From NCBI RefSeq assembly GCF_030161115.1, contig NZ_BSPQ01000009.1, positions 49,965 through 113,964 of the forward strand: a DNA stretch of 64,000 bases, read 5' to 3'. Of this stretch, positions 55,531-64,000 are shown piece by piece. The stretch comes from Psychromonas marina. Its GTDB lineage: Bacteria > Pseudomonadota > Gammaproteobacteria > Enterobacterales > Psychromonadaceae. Both the position numbers and the translations under genes were made by a program. Under the pieces are notes generated by a model. That model did not search any database and was not told the DNA's origin. It saw only the letters and a list, made by a program, of their open reading frames with translations. Positions within the stretch are counted from its first letter, which is position 1. Every line of letters starts with the position of its first letter.

Positions 55531-58500
55531 ATGAATGATAACAATACAATCAATTTAGCTGATAATCAGGGGCCAAAAGATGTTGCCTTTATTATAAAAG
55601 CGGGGAACAAAGTTGTTCCAATTCAAGCTGATTATCAAATGCAATCAGATGAAGTCATCGTTGCGAATGCAGGCGCTGAATTTGTTGTGATGAAAAATGG
55701 CATTCCGACTTTGGTTAATGAATCTTGCCCAACTTGTATCATGATGTCTGTAGATGGGCTTGAGATAGCCGCACTCAACGATAATGTATCGTTTAACGGA
55801 CAACAGGCGAGCAATGCAAACTTTACATCAGATGATGTCACAGCAATTCAAAATGCCATTTTATCTGGTGATGACCCGACTGAAACGTTAGAAGCCGCAG
55901 CAGCAGGTGAAGTAATACAAGGCTCATCAAATAGCTTTTTTGTTGTTATTAATTATGATAATTCAGAAATACTCGCGGCAGCAGGTTTCGATACCACGAG
56001 TGAGCAACAAATAACAATAGATGAGGATGAACGCCTTACTGCTTTGACTGCAGAGGGTGGCTATGCAGCCTCTATTTCTATAACTGAGGGCGATCTAAGT
56101 GCTGGATCATACCCAGTAAATACGACGCAATCAGTGGTCATTGAGGCAGGAACACTTCCTCTCGATCCAAATTCATTTACCTTCGATTCCCTCACCCTTA
56201 ATAGTTTACTAAGCGAGCTAAATAGTGAGATAACATCGGGTGGTGAATCGGTAGAGTTTGTCTTTGATTCGCAAACTAATTCAATTGTCGGTACTCAAAA
56301 TGGAGAATTAATATTATCCATTGATTTAGATACAAGTACTAATGGCCGGGATGTGACCGTTGAAATAACGACAACTTTACATCAGCCTATTGATCACAAC
56401 GATGACGCTAACAGCACTGGTTTAGTCACCAATATTGACGATCAAGTTAATATCAATATCTCTGTTCAAGGAGCAGATACCAGCAACAATGAGTTGAATG
56501 ATCCTATTAACATTGATATCGGCATTGTTGATGGTGCAGATCCTCAGTTTGGTAATGATTCAGGTGTAACCATTGATGAATCAAATGATAAAGGTGATGT
56601 GATTTCAGGACAGATTGCAATCGATGTTGGCTCAGATGAAATAACATCGATCATTTTCGAACCTGAACAACCGAGCCTTGTTAGTATCACTAGTAATGGG
56701 TTTCCTACAACTTACACTGTTGAAGGTAATACAGCGACTGTATTTGATAGTGCGGGTGACGCTGTTATCAAAGTAACAATTGATACTGATGGTTCATACC
56801 ACGTGACTGTTACGGGTTCTATTGATCAGCAAGGTACTGCTGATAGTGTCAATATTACCTTAAATGTCATCGCTAGCGATGATGACGGTGATAACACTCA
56901 GGGTTCGATCGGAATTACCATCAATGATGGTGACGATGCGGGTGGTATTGGCATTGATGGTAATAATATAGGCACAGTTACATTGAACGAAGGTGATTTA
57001 GATGTAGCTGGTGATGGGAGCGATGTAGATAGTTCTTATCCTGCGTCACAGTCAGGTACCTTTTTAATACAAGCGGGTGAAGACCGTTTACTTCCAGATT
57101 CAATTGTTATTGACCCTGCATTTCAAGCATCACTCATTAGTGAACTTCAAGATGAGCTAACATCGGATGGTCAACCTCTAAACTTTGTTGTTAATAGCAG
57201 TGGTGATTTAGTAGGCACATTAGCAAACGGCGATGTTGCGTTAACAGTGGTTTTATCAGGCGAGCAGCAAGGGCAAGATGTTAATGTGTCGGTGACCATT
57301 ACACAGAATTTCCCGCTAGATCACACCAATACTGCTGACAGTGAAGGCTACATTACTTCTGCTAATGATGAAATTAACATTAATGTTCCCTTACAAGCCA
57401 CTGACAGTGACGGTGATAATTTAGATCAGTCAGCAAATCTGAATATTACTATCATTGATGGTGAAAATCCGGCTTTCAGTACCGACTCTGGCGTGACAAT
57501 TAATGAATCAGATGATAAAGCCAACGTTATTTCTGGTCAGATTCCATTAGATGTTGGCTCTGACTCGATAGATACGATTGTGTTCCAAGCTGAACAACCA
57601 GAACTCACTACTATTTCTAGCAACGGACAGGCCACGACCTATAGCGTTTCAGAAAACACAATAACAGTTGTTGATAGTAGCGATAGTCCAATAATGACGG
57701 TTACCATCGCAACTGATGGTTCATACACGGTAATCCTCACTGGTCCGGTTGATCAAATCGATAGCGAAACTAGCCTTATTAATCTCAATGTGACCGCGAC
57801 AGATAAAGACGGTGACAGTACTGACGGATTAATGGCAATTACGATTACTGATGGCATCAATGCCGTGGGTGGCGATCAAGGGGCCTTAATCCTGAGCGAG
57901 GGCGATTTAGATGTTGATGGTAATGGCATCGCTGGGACAGACTCTACTTATCCTGCATCACAATCTGGTCGCTTTGTCATCAAAGCGGGCGAAGATCGCC
58001 TACTACCAGATTCCGTTAAAATTGCCCCTGTATTACAAAGTGACTTAATCACAGAATTACAAAACGAACTAACTTCAGGTGGCGAAGCTCTGACCTTTAG
58101 TATCGATGCTGACGGCAACCTTGTCGGTTCAGTAAATGGCGTTGTTGCAGTAACTGTAGCTCTATCAGGCGATCAGCAGGGACAAGATATCAGCGTAAAT
58201 GTGGTCATCACGCAAAATGTACCGTTAGATCACAACGGTTCAAGTGCTGATGGATACGTGACCTTTGACGATGACAACATTCACATCAATGTACCTGTGC
58301 AAGCAACGGACACTGATGGTGATGATTTAGACACACCAGCGAATGTAGATATTACGATTACAGATGGTGCAGATCCATCTTTTGCTGCTGACTCTGGTGT
58401 GACAATTAACGAGTCAGACGATAAAGGCGACATTATTTCAGGTCAAATCCCACTGAATGTAGGTTCAGATGCAATTGATTCGATTGTGTTCCAGTCTGTT

Positions 58501-61500
58501 CAACCAGAGTTAACAGGCATCACGAGTAATGGCGAAGCAACTACGTTCACTGTTGTTGGTAATACCTTAACGGTGCTCGATTCAGTTGGTAGTGCGGTAA
58601 TGACAGCCGTTATCTCGACAGATGGTACATACCAGATAATTGTTACCGGGCCCGTCGATCAAATTGACAGTGAATCAACGCAGTTCAACTTAAATGTGAC
58701 TGCAACGGATAAGGATGGCGATAGTACTGATGGTGCAATGGCTATCACACTGACCGATGGTAGCAATGCAGTGGGTGGTGATCAGGGGACGTTATCGCTT
58801 AACGAAGGTGATTTAGATGTTGATGGTAATGGTGGTATAAATTCTACTTACCCAGCATCGCAATCGGGCTCTTTTGTTATTCAAGCCGGTGAAGATCGCC
58901 TTGTACCAGATTCGGTTATTATCGCTCCAACTTTTAAAGATAATTTAATTGCTGAATTACAAGATGAACTGACATCTGGTGGCGAAGTGTTGAGCTTTGC
59001 AGTAGATAGCAATGGTAACCTTGTGGGTTCATTACCAGGTGGTGATGTTGCATTGACGGTATCTTTGTCTGGTGTTCAACAGGGTCAAGACGTAAACGTT
59101 ATAGTATCCATTACTCAGCATGTTCCATTGGATCATAACGGCTCAAGCAGTGCTGGTTACGTAACCTCATCCGGCGATGAAATTCATATCAATGTACCCG
59201 TGCAAGTAACGGACACTGATGGTGATGATTTAGATATTCCAGCCAATGTTGATATTACAATTACCGATGGCGAAGACCCATCTTTTGCTGAGGACTCTGG
59301 TGTTACAATTAATGAATCTGATGATAAAGGCAATGTTATTGCTGGTCAGGTTCCATTAAATGTAGGCTCTGATGCAATTGATTCAATAATATTTCAAACA
59401 ATACAACCTAGATTAACAGGGATCACAAGTAACGGTGCAGCAACCTCGCTCATCGTTGTTGGCGATACTTTAACGCTGCTTGATAATGCTGGTGATGCAG
59501 TTATGACTGTCATAATCGCAACAGATGGTTCATACCAAGTTACGGTTACTGGGCCTATTGACCAAGGAGACAGCGAATCTAGCCTGATTAATCTTAATGT
59601 GACCGCGACAGATAAAGACGGTGACACTACTGACGGTTTAATGGCTATCACAATTACCGATGGTATCAATGCAGTGGGTGGCGATCAAGGTGCCTTAACT
59701 TTGAATGAGGGCGATTTAGATGTTGATGGTAATGGCATCGCTGGCACAGACTCCACTTATCCTGCATCACAATCTGGTAGCTTTGTCATCAAAGCAGGCG
59801 AAGATCGCCTAGTACCAGATTCCGTTAAAATCGACCCAGCATTACAAAGTGACTTAATCACTGAATTACAAAACGAACTGACATCAGGTGGTGAAGCACT
59901 GATTTTTAGTGTCGATACTGAAGGCAACCTTCTTGGTTCATTAAATGGCGTTGTTGCAGTAACTGTGGCTCTAACAGGCGATCAGCTGGGACAAGATATC
60001 AGCGTTAATGTGGTCATCACACAAAATGTACCGTTAGATCATAACGGTTCAAGTGCTGATGGATACGTGACCTTTGACGGTGATAACATTCACATCAATG
60101 TACCAGTGCAAGCAACGGACACTGATGGTGATGATTTAGACACACCAGCGAATGTAGATATTACGATTACAGATGGTGAAGATCCATCTTTTGCTGCTGA
60201 CTCTGGCGTGACAATTAACGAGTCAGACGATAAAGGCGACATTATTTCAGGTCAAATCCCACTGAATGTAGGTTCTGATGTAATTGATTCTATTGTGTTT
60301 CAAGCTACTCAACCTGTATTAACTGGCATCACGAGTAACGGCAAAGCAACTACATTTTCGGTTTCAGAGAATATTCTCACGATTGTAGATAGCGAGAATA
60401 ATGCCGTCATGACAGTCATCATAGGAACCGACGGTTCTTACGAGGTGGTTGTTAGTGGTCCTTTAGACCAAAGTGATAGTGAATCAAGTATTATTAATCT
60501 TAACGTGACTGCGACAGATAAGGATGGCGATACAACAGACGGTTCAATGGCTATCACAGTTACTGATGGCAGTAATGCAGTGGGTGGCGATCAAGGCACG
60601 ATAACACTGAACGAGGGTGATTTAGATGTTGATGGTAATGGAGTGGGAGGAGCTGATTCCACTTATCCTGCATCACAATCGGGTGCATTTGTTATTCAAG
60701 CAGGCGAAGAGCGATTAGTACCCGATTCCGTCAAAATTGATCCAGATCTACAAGCGGGTTTAATCACTGAACTACAAAATGAACTTACTTCTGGCGGACA
60801 ACCACTGACCTTTAGTGTTGATACTAACGGTGATTTAATCGGTGAACTTGCTGACGGCACGGTTGCAGTAACCTTAGCCTTATCTGGTGCGCAGCAAGGT
60901 CAAGATATTAACGTGACTGTAACCATTACGCAGAATGTGCCGTTAGATCATAATGGGTCAAGTGATGGTGGTTATGTCACCTTTGACGGTGATGACTTAC
61001 ATATTAATGTGTCTGTACAAGCAACCGATACCGACGGTGATGATCTAGATAAACCGGCGAATGTGGATATCATTATTACCGATGGCGCAGACGCTGTGTT
61101 TGGTGAAGACATAACGGGCGTTACCATTAACGAATCGGCTGCCATTAACGTGGTGAGTGGACAAATTCCATTAGATGTTGGCGCCGATGAAATCGCGACG
61201 ATTGCGTTCCAAACAGCACAACCAGGCTTAACAGGTATTACCAGTAATGGTGCAGCGACGACCTTTACAGTGGCAGGCGATACCCTAACTGTACTCGACA
61301 GCGCGGGCGCAACTGTGATGACGGTGGTTATCGCAACCGATGGTTCATACGAACTGACGATCACAGGACCTGTTGATCAAGCTGACAGTGAATCAACCCA
61401 ATTCAACTTAAATGTCACCGCCACTGATAAAGATGGCGATAACAGCGATGGCGCAATGAATATTACCATCACCGATGGCACTAATGCCGCAGGTGATGAT

Positions 61501-64000
61501 CAAGGCACAGTTACACTGACCGAAGGGGATTTAGACACGGCAGGTGATGGCGTTAATGTTGGTGATACTGACACCAGTTACCCAGCGACAAAATCTGGCG
61601 CCTTTGTGATTGCGGCAGGTGAAGACCGCCTTGTACCCGATTCGGTTAAAATTGATCCCGATTTACAAGCGGATTTAATCACTGAACTACAAAATGAACT
61701 CAGTTCTGGCGGACAACCACTGACCTTTAGTGTTAATACTAACGGTGATTTAATCGGTGAACTTGCTGACGGCACCGTTGCAGTAACCGTTGCATTATCT
61801 GGTGCGCAGCAAGGTCAAGATATCAACGTCACAGTAACCATTACGCAGAATGTGCCGTTAGATCATAATGGGTCAAGTGATGGTGGTTATGTCAACTTTG
61901 ATGGTGATGACTTACACATTAATGTCCCAGTTCAAGCAACCGATACCGACGGTGATGATCTAGATAAACCGGCGAATGTCGATATCATTATTACCGATGG
62001 CGCAGACGCTGTGTTTGGTGAAGACATAACGGGCGTTACCATTAACGAATCCGCTGCCATTAACGTGGTGAGTGGACAAATTCCATTAGATGTTGGCGCC
62101 GATGAAATCGCGACGATTGCGTTCCAAACAGCACAACCAGGCTTAACAGGTATTACCAGTAATGGTGCAGCGACGACCTTTACAGTGGTAGGTGATACCT
62201 TAACCGTACTCGACAGCGCGGGCGCAACCGTGATGACGGTGGTTATCGCGACCGATGGTTCATACGAACTGACGATCACAGGGCCTGTTGATCAAAGCGA
62301 TAGTCAATCAACCCAGTTCAACTTAAATGTCACCGCCACCGATAAAGATGGTGATAACAGCGATGGCGCAATGAATATTACCATCACCGATGGCATCAAT
62401 GCTGCCGGTGATGATCAAGGCACAGTCACACTGACCGAAGGGGATTTAGACACGGCAGGTGATGGCGTTAATGTTGGTGATACTGACACCAGTTACCCAG
62501 CGATAAAATCAGGCACCTTTGTGATTGCAGCAGGTGAAGACCGCCTTGTACCTGATTCGGTTAAAATTGATCCCGATTTACAAGCGGATTTAATCACCGA
62601 ACTACAAAATGAACTCAGTTCTGGCGGTCAACCGCTGACCTTTAGTGTCGATACTAACGGTGATTTAATCGGTGAACTTGCTGACGGCACGGTTGCAGTA
62701 ACCGTTGCCTTAACAGGTGCGCAGCAAGGTCAAGATATCAACGTCACCGTCGTGATTACGCAACAGCTGCCACTTGATCACAACGACACAGACACCGCAG
62801 GTTACGTGACCTTTGATGGTGATGATTTACACATTAATGTGCCAGTACAAGCAACCGATACCGACGGTGATGATTTAGATAAAGCGGCTAATGTGGATAT
62901 CATTATTACCGATGGCGCAGACGCTGTGTTTGGTGAAGATATAACGGGCGTTAGCATTAACGAATCGGCTGCCATTAACGTGGTGAATGGACAGATCCCA
63001 TTAGATGTTGGCGCCGATGAAATCGCGACGATTGTCTTCCAAACAGTACAACCAGGCTTAACTGGGATCACTAGTAATGGTGCAGCGACGACCTTTACAG
63101 TGGTAGGCGATACCTTAACCGTACTCGACAGTGCGGGCGCAACTGTGATGACGGTGGTTATCGCGACCGATGGTTCATACGAACTGACGATCACAGGGCC
63201 TGTTGATCAAGCTGACAGTGAATCAACCCAATTCAACTTAAATGTCACCGCTACTGATAAAGATGGCGATAATAGCGATGGCGCAATGAATATTACCATC
63301 ACCGATGGCACTAATGCCGCAGGTGATGATCAAGGCACAGTTACACTGACCGAAGGGGATTTAGACACGGCAGGTGATGGCGTTAATGTTGGTGATAGTG
63401 ACACCAGTTACCCAGCGATAAAAACTGGCGCCTTTGTGATTGCGGCTGGTGAAGACCGCCTTGTACCTGATTCGGTTAAAATTGATCCCAATTTACAAGC
63501 GGATTTAATCACCGAACTACAAAATGAACTTACTTCTGGCGGTCAACCGCTGACCTTTAGTGTCGATACTAACGGTGATTTAATCGGTGAACTTGCTGAC
63601 GGCACGGTTGCAGTAACCATCTCTCTATCGGGTGCGCAGCAAGGCCAAGATATCAACGTGACTGTAACCATTACGCAGAATGTCCCGTTAGATCATAATG
63701 GGTCAAGTGATGGTGGTTATGTCACCTTTGATGGTGATGATCTGCATATTAATGTGCCTGTACAAGCAACCGATACCGATGGTGATGATCTAGATAAACC
63801 GGCGAATGTCGATATCATTATTACCGATGGCGCAGACGCTGTGTTTGGTGAAGATATAACGGGCGTTACCATTAACGAATCCGCTGTCATTAACGTGGTG
63901 AGTGGACAAATTCCATTAGATGTTGGCGCGGATGAAATCGCGACGATTGCGTTCCAAACAGCACAACCAGGCTTAACAGGTATTACCAGTAATGGTGCAG
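55531..64000 (+). CDS. lapA: Giant LapA-type repeat adhesin (3' end outside the window)
   Basis: The plus-strand frame from ATG 55531 stays open to the window end: at least 2,823 codons. Its C-terminal type I secretion signal is not seen. The N-terminal module (about 1-130) is the retention part that plugs the TolC-type channel; it has a CPTC pair (C66, C69) and a LapG site LEAAAAGEV with A123-A124-A125-G126. After residue 185 the protein is built of about 302-305-residue repeats. Each has an EGDLD...AGEDRLVPDSV half and a VTINESDDK...TDKDGDSTDG half, with Asp-rich DTDGDD calcium-type motifs, as in T1SS-143 repeat adhesins. It is secreted by LapBCE and anchored or released through LapD/LapG. 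The start codon's ribosome binding site is weak. Confidence 0.93.
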   Translation, partial: MNDNNTINLADNQGPKDVAFIIKAGNKVVPIQADYQMQSDEVIVANAGAEFVVMKNGIPTLVNESCPTCIMMSVDGLEIAALNDNVSFNGQQASNANFTSDDVTAIQNAILSGDDPTETLEAAAAGEVIQGSSNSFFVVINYDNSEILAAAGFDTTSEQQITIDEDERLTALTAEGGYAASISITEGDLSAGSYPVNTTQSVVIEAGTLPLDPNSFTFDSLTLNSLLSELNSEITSGGESVEFVFDSQTNSIVGTQNGELILSIDLDTSTNGRDVTVEITTTLHQPIDHNDDANSTGLVTNIDDQVNINISVQGADTSNNELNDPINIDIGIVDGADPQFGNDSGVTIDESNDKGDVISGQIAIDVGSDEITSIIFEPEQPSLVSITSNGFPTTYTVEGNTATVFDSAGDAVIKVTIDTDGSYHVTVTGSIDQQGTADSVNITLNVIASDDDGDNTQGSIGITINDGDDAGGIGIDGNNIGTVTLNEGDLDVAGDGSDVDSSYPASQSGTFLIQAGEDRLLPDSIVIDPAFQASLISELQDELTSDGQPLNFVVNSSGDLVGTLANGDVALTVVLSGEQQGQDVNVSVTITQNFPLDHTNTADSEGYITSANDEININVPLQATDSDGDNLDQSANLNITIIDGENPAFSTDSGVTINESDDKANVISGQIPLDVGSDSIDTIVFQAEQPELTTISSNGQATTYSVSENTITVVDSSDSPIMTVTIATDGSYTVILTGPVDQIDSETSLINLNVTATDKDGDSTDGLMAITITDGINAVGGDQGALILSEGDLDVDGNGIAGTDSTYPASQSGRFVIKAGEDRLLPDSVKIAPVLQSDLITELQNELTSGGEALTFSIDADGNLVGSVNGVVAVTVALSGDQQGQDISVNVVITQNVPLDHNGSSADGYVTFDDDNIHINVPVQATDTDGDDLDTPANVDITITDGADPSFAADSGVTINESDDKGDIISGQIPLNVGSDAIDSIVFQSVQPELTGITSNGEATTFTVVGNTLTVLDSVGSAVMTAVISTDGTYQIIVTGPVDQIDSESTQFNLNVTATDKDGDSTDGAMAITLTDGSNAVGGDQGTLSLNEGDLDVDGNGGINSTYPASQSGSFVIQAGEDRLVPDSVIIAPTFKDNLIAELQDELTSGGEVLSFAVDSNGNLVGSLPGGDVALTVSLSGVQQGQDVNVIVSITQHVPLDHNGSSSAGYVTSSGDEIHINVPVQVTDTDGDDLDIPANVDITITDGEDPSFAEDSGVTINESDDKGNVIAGQVPLNVGSDAIDSIIFQTIQPRLTGITSNGAATSLIVVGDTLTLLDNAGDAVMTVIIATDGSYQVTVTGPIDQGDSESSLINLNVTATDKDGDTTDGLMAITITDGINAVGGDQGALTLNEGDLDVDGNGIAGTDSTYPASQSGSFVIKAGEDRLVPDSVKIDPALQSDLITELQNELTSGGEALIFSVDTEGNLLGSLNGVVAVTVALTGDQLGQDISVNVVITQNVPLDHNGSSADGYVTFDGDNIHINVPVQATDTDGDDLDTPANVDITITDGEDPSFAADSGVTINESDDKGDIISGQIPLNVGSDVIDSIVFQATQPVLTGITSNGKATTFSVSENILTIVDSENNAVMTVIIGTDGSYEVVVSGPLDQSDSESSIINLNVTATDKDGDTTDGSMAITVTDGSNAVGGDQGTITLNEGDLDVDGNGVGGADSTYPASQSGAFVIQAGEERLVPDSVKIDPDLQAGLITELQNELTSGGQPLTFSVDTNGDLIGELADGTVAVTLALSGAQQGQDINVTVTITQNVPLDHNGSSDGGYVTFDGDDLHINVSVQATDTDGDDLDKPANVDIIITDGADAVFGEDITGVTINESAAINVVSGQIPLDVGADEIATIAFQTAQPGLTGITSNGAATTFTVAGDTLTVLDSAGATVMTVVIATDGSYELTITGPVDQADSESTQFNLNVTATDKDGDNSDGAMNITITDGTNAAGDDQGTVTLTEGDLDTAGDGVNVGDTDTSYPATKSGAFVIAAGEDRLVPDSVKIDPDLQADLITELQNELSSGGQPLTFSVNTNGDLIGELADGTVAVTVALSGAQQGQDINVTVTITQNVPLDHNGSSDGGYVNFDGDDLHINVPVQATDTDGDDLDKPANVDIIITDGADAVFGEDITGVTINESAAINVVSGQIPLDVGADEIATIAFQTAQPGLTGITSNGAATTFTVVGDTLTVLDSAGATVMTVVIATDGSYELTITGPVDQSDSQSTQFNLNVTATDKDGDNSDGAMNITITDGINAAGDDQGTVTLTEGDLDTAGDGVNVGDTDTSYPAIKSGTFVIAAGEDRLVPDSVKIDPDLQADLITELQNELSSGGQPLTFSVDTNGDLIGELADGTVAVTVALTGAQQGQDINVTVVITQQLPLDHNDTDTAGYVTFDGDDLHINVPVQATDTDGDDLDKAANVDIIITDGADAVFGEDITGVSINESAAINVVNGQIPLDVGADEIATIVFQTVQPGLTGITSNGAATTFTVVGDTLTVLDSAGATVMTVVIATDGSYELTITGPVDQADSESTQFNLNVTATDKDGDNSDGAMNITITDGTNAAGDDQGTVTLTEGDLDTAGDGVNVGDSDTSYPAIKTGAFVIAAGEDRLVPDSVKIDPNLQADLITELQNELTSGGQPLTFSVDTNGDLIGELADGTVAVTISLSGAQQGQDINVTVTITQNVPLDHNGSSDGGYVTFDGDDLHINVPVQATDTDGDDLDKPANVDIIITDGADAVFGEDITGVTINESAVINVVSGQIPLDVGADEIATIAFQTAQPGLTGITSNGA
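56086..64000 (+). repeat. Tandem repeats of the adhesin, about 302-305 residues
   Basis: Equivalent EGDL codons occur at 56086, 56989, 57898, 58804, 59707, 60613, 61522, 62437 and 63352, so units are 903, 909, 906, 903, 906, 909, 915 and 915 bases, plus a partial ninth. The first unit is divergent. Units from 60613 on are much alike: a tract of over 100 bases starting at 61141 recurs without change at 62056. The array continues past the window. Confidence 0.92.

Noticed and set aside
59394..63194. Several open frames on the minus strand inside the adhesin gene (for example 59394-59669, 60972-61364, 61932-62279, 62802-63194)
   Set aside because: They repeat at the unit period of the adhesin, are low complexity (Ser, Val, Thr, Pro-rich), and only mirror the plus-strand codon pattern.
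1..64000. CRISPR array or intact insertion sequence
   Set aside because: No regularly spaced short direct repeats with unique spacers and no transposase or integrase gene were found.

Overview
The window looks like chromosome of a marine, AT-rich gammaproteobacterium of the Psychromonas/Moritella/Shewanella kind. The reasons are the HexR-glucokinase-PykA arrangement, a DUF2835 protein, a complete haem-uptake locus of the Vibrio/Shewanella type and a Lap adhesin locus. The genus is an inference; no rRNA is present. The one RNA gene is tRNA-Ser(GGA) at 4447-4534.

Region by region. 1-4540: central carbon genes (pykA, hexR, divergent glk with HexR-like sites between) and the tRNA. 4541-10700: an acyl-CoA synthetase, a HAD phosphatase, a phosphoribosyltransferase and a LysR regulator, mixed with non-coding stretches that hold a dispersed repeat and a frameshifted OsmC-family gene. 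10700-14150: a SigZ-like sigma factor, a eukaryotic-type glutathione synthetase and a PatB/MalY-type C-S lyase, which together look like a thiol/cysteine group. 14458-17061: an unusual minus-strand trio made of a DUF6765 protein, a small membrane protein and an exported protein that joins a long amphipathic segment to a possible His-Cys (CHAT/caspase-like) domain. 17400-29900: accessory genes, namely a small membrane ORF, a ClsC-like phospholipase D lipoprotein, an M60-like metalloprotease lipoprotein, an FAD oxidoreductase, an opine dehydrogenase and SelO. SelO is flanked by an intact and a decayed copy of a DUF4250 gene. 30082-32886: an ArsR regulator, an aldehyde dehydrogenase and a 2OG-Fe(II) oxygenase, linked by a repeated ATATC-NN-GATAT palindrome.

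33077-45184 is a haem acquisition island. tonB-exbB-exbD-hmuT-hmuU-hmuV and an SDR gene run leftward; hutW-hutX-hutZ, a TonB-dependent haem receptor and an ABC exporter run rightward, from a shared region with Fur-box-like sequences. Haem would be bound by the receptor, energised by TonB/ExbBD, carried by HmuTUV and opened or handled by HutW/X/Z. After it come an RRF-like protein and a periplasmic MsrA.

46872-64000 is a complete Lap-type biofilm adhesin locus. lapC, lapE, an OmpA-type lipoprotein gene, lapG, lapD and lapB run leftward. Divergently, a giant adhesin gene begins at 55531 and stays open to the window end (more than 2,820 codons). Its N-terminus has a LapG-type AAAG site, followed by eight full and one partial repeats of about 302-305 residues. 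The repeats are more alike at DNA level toward the right. In the known logic of the family, LapD senses c-di-GMP and sequesters the LapG protease, which otherwise releases the adhesin exported by LapB/C/E.

The least explained parts are the DUF6765/His-Cys trio, the eukaryotic-type glutathione synthetase with its neighbours, and the repeats around selO.
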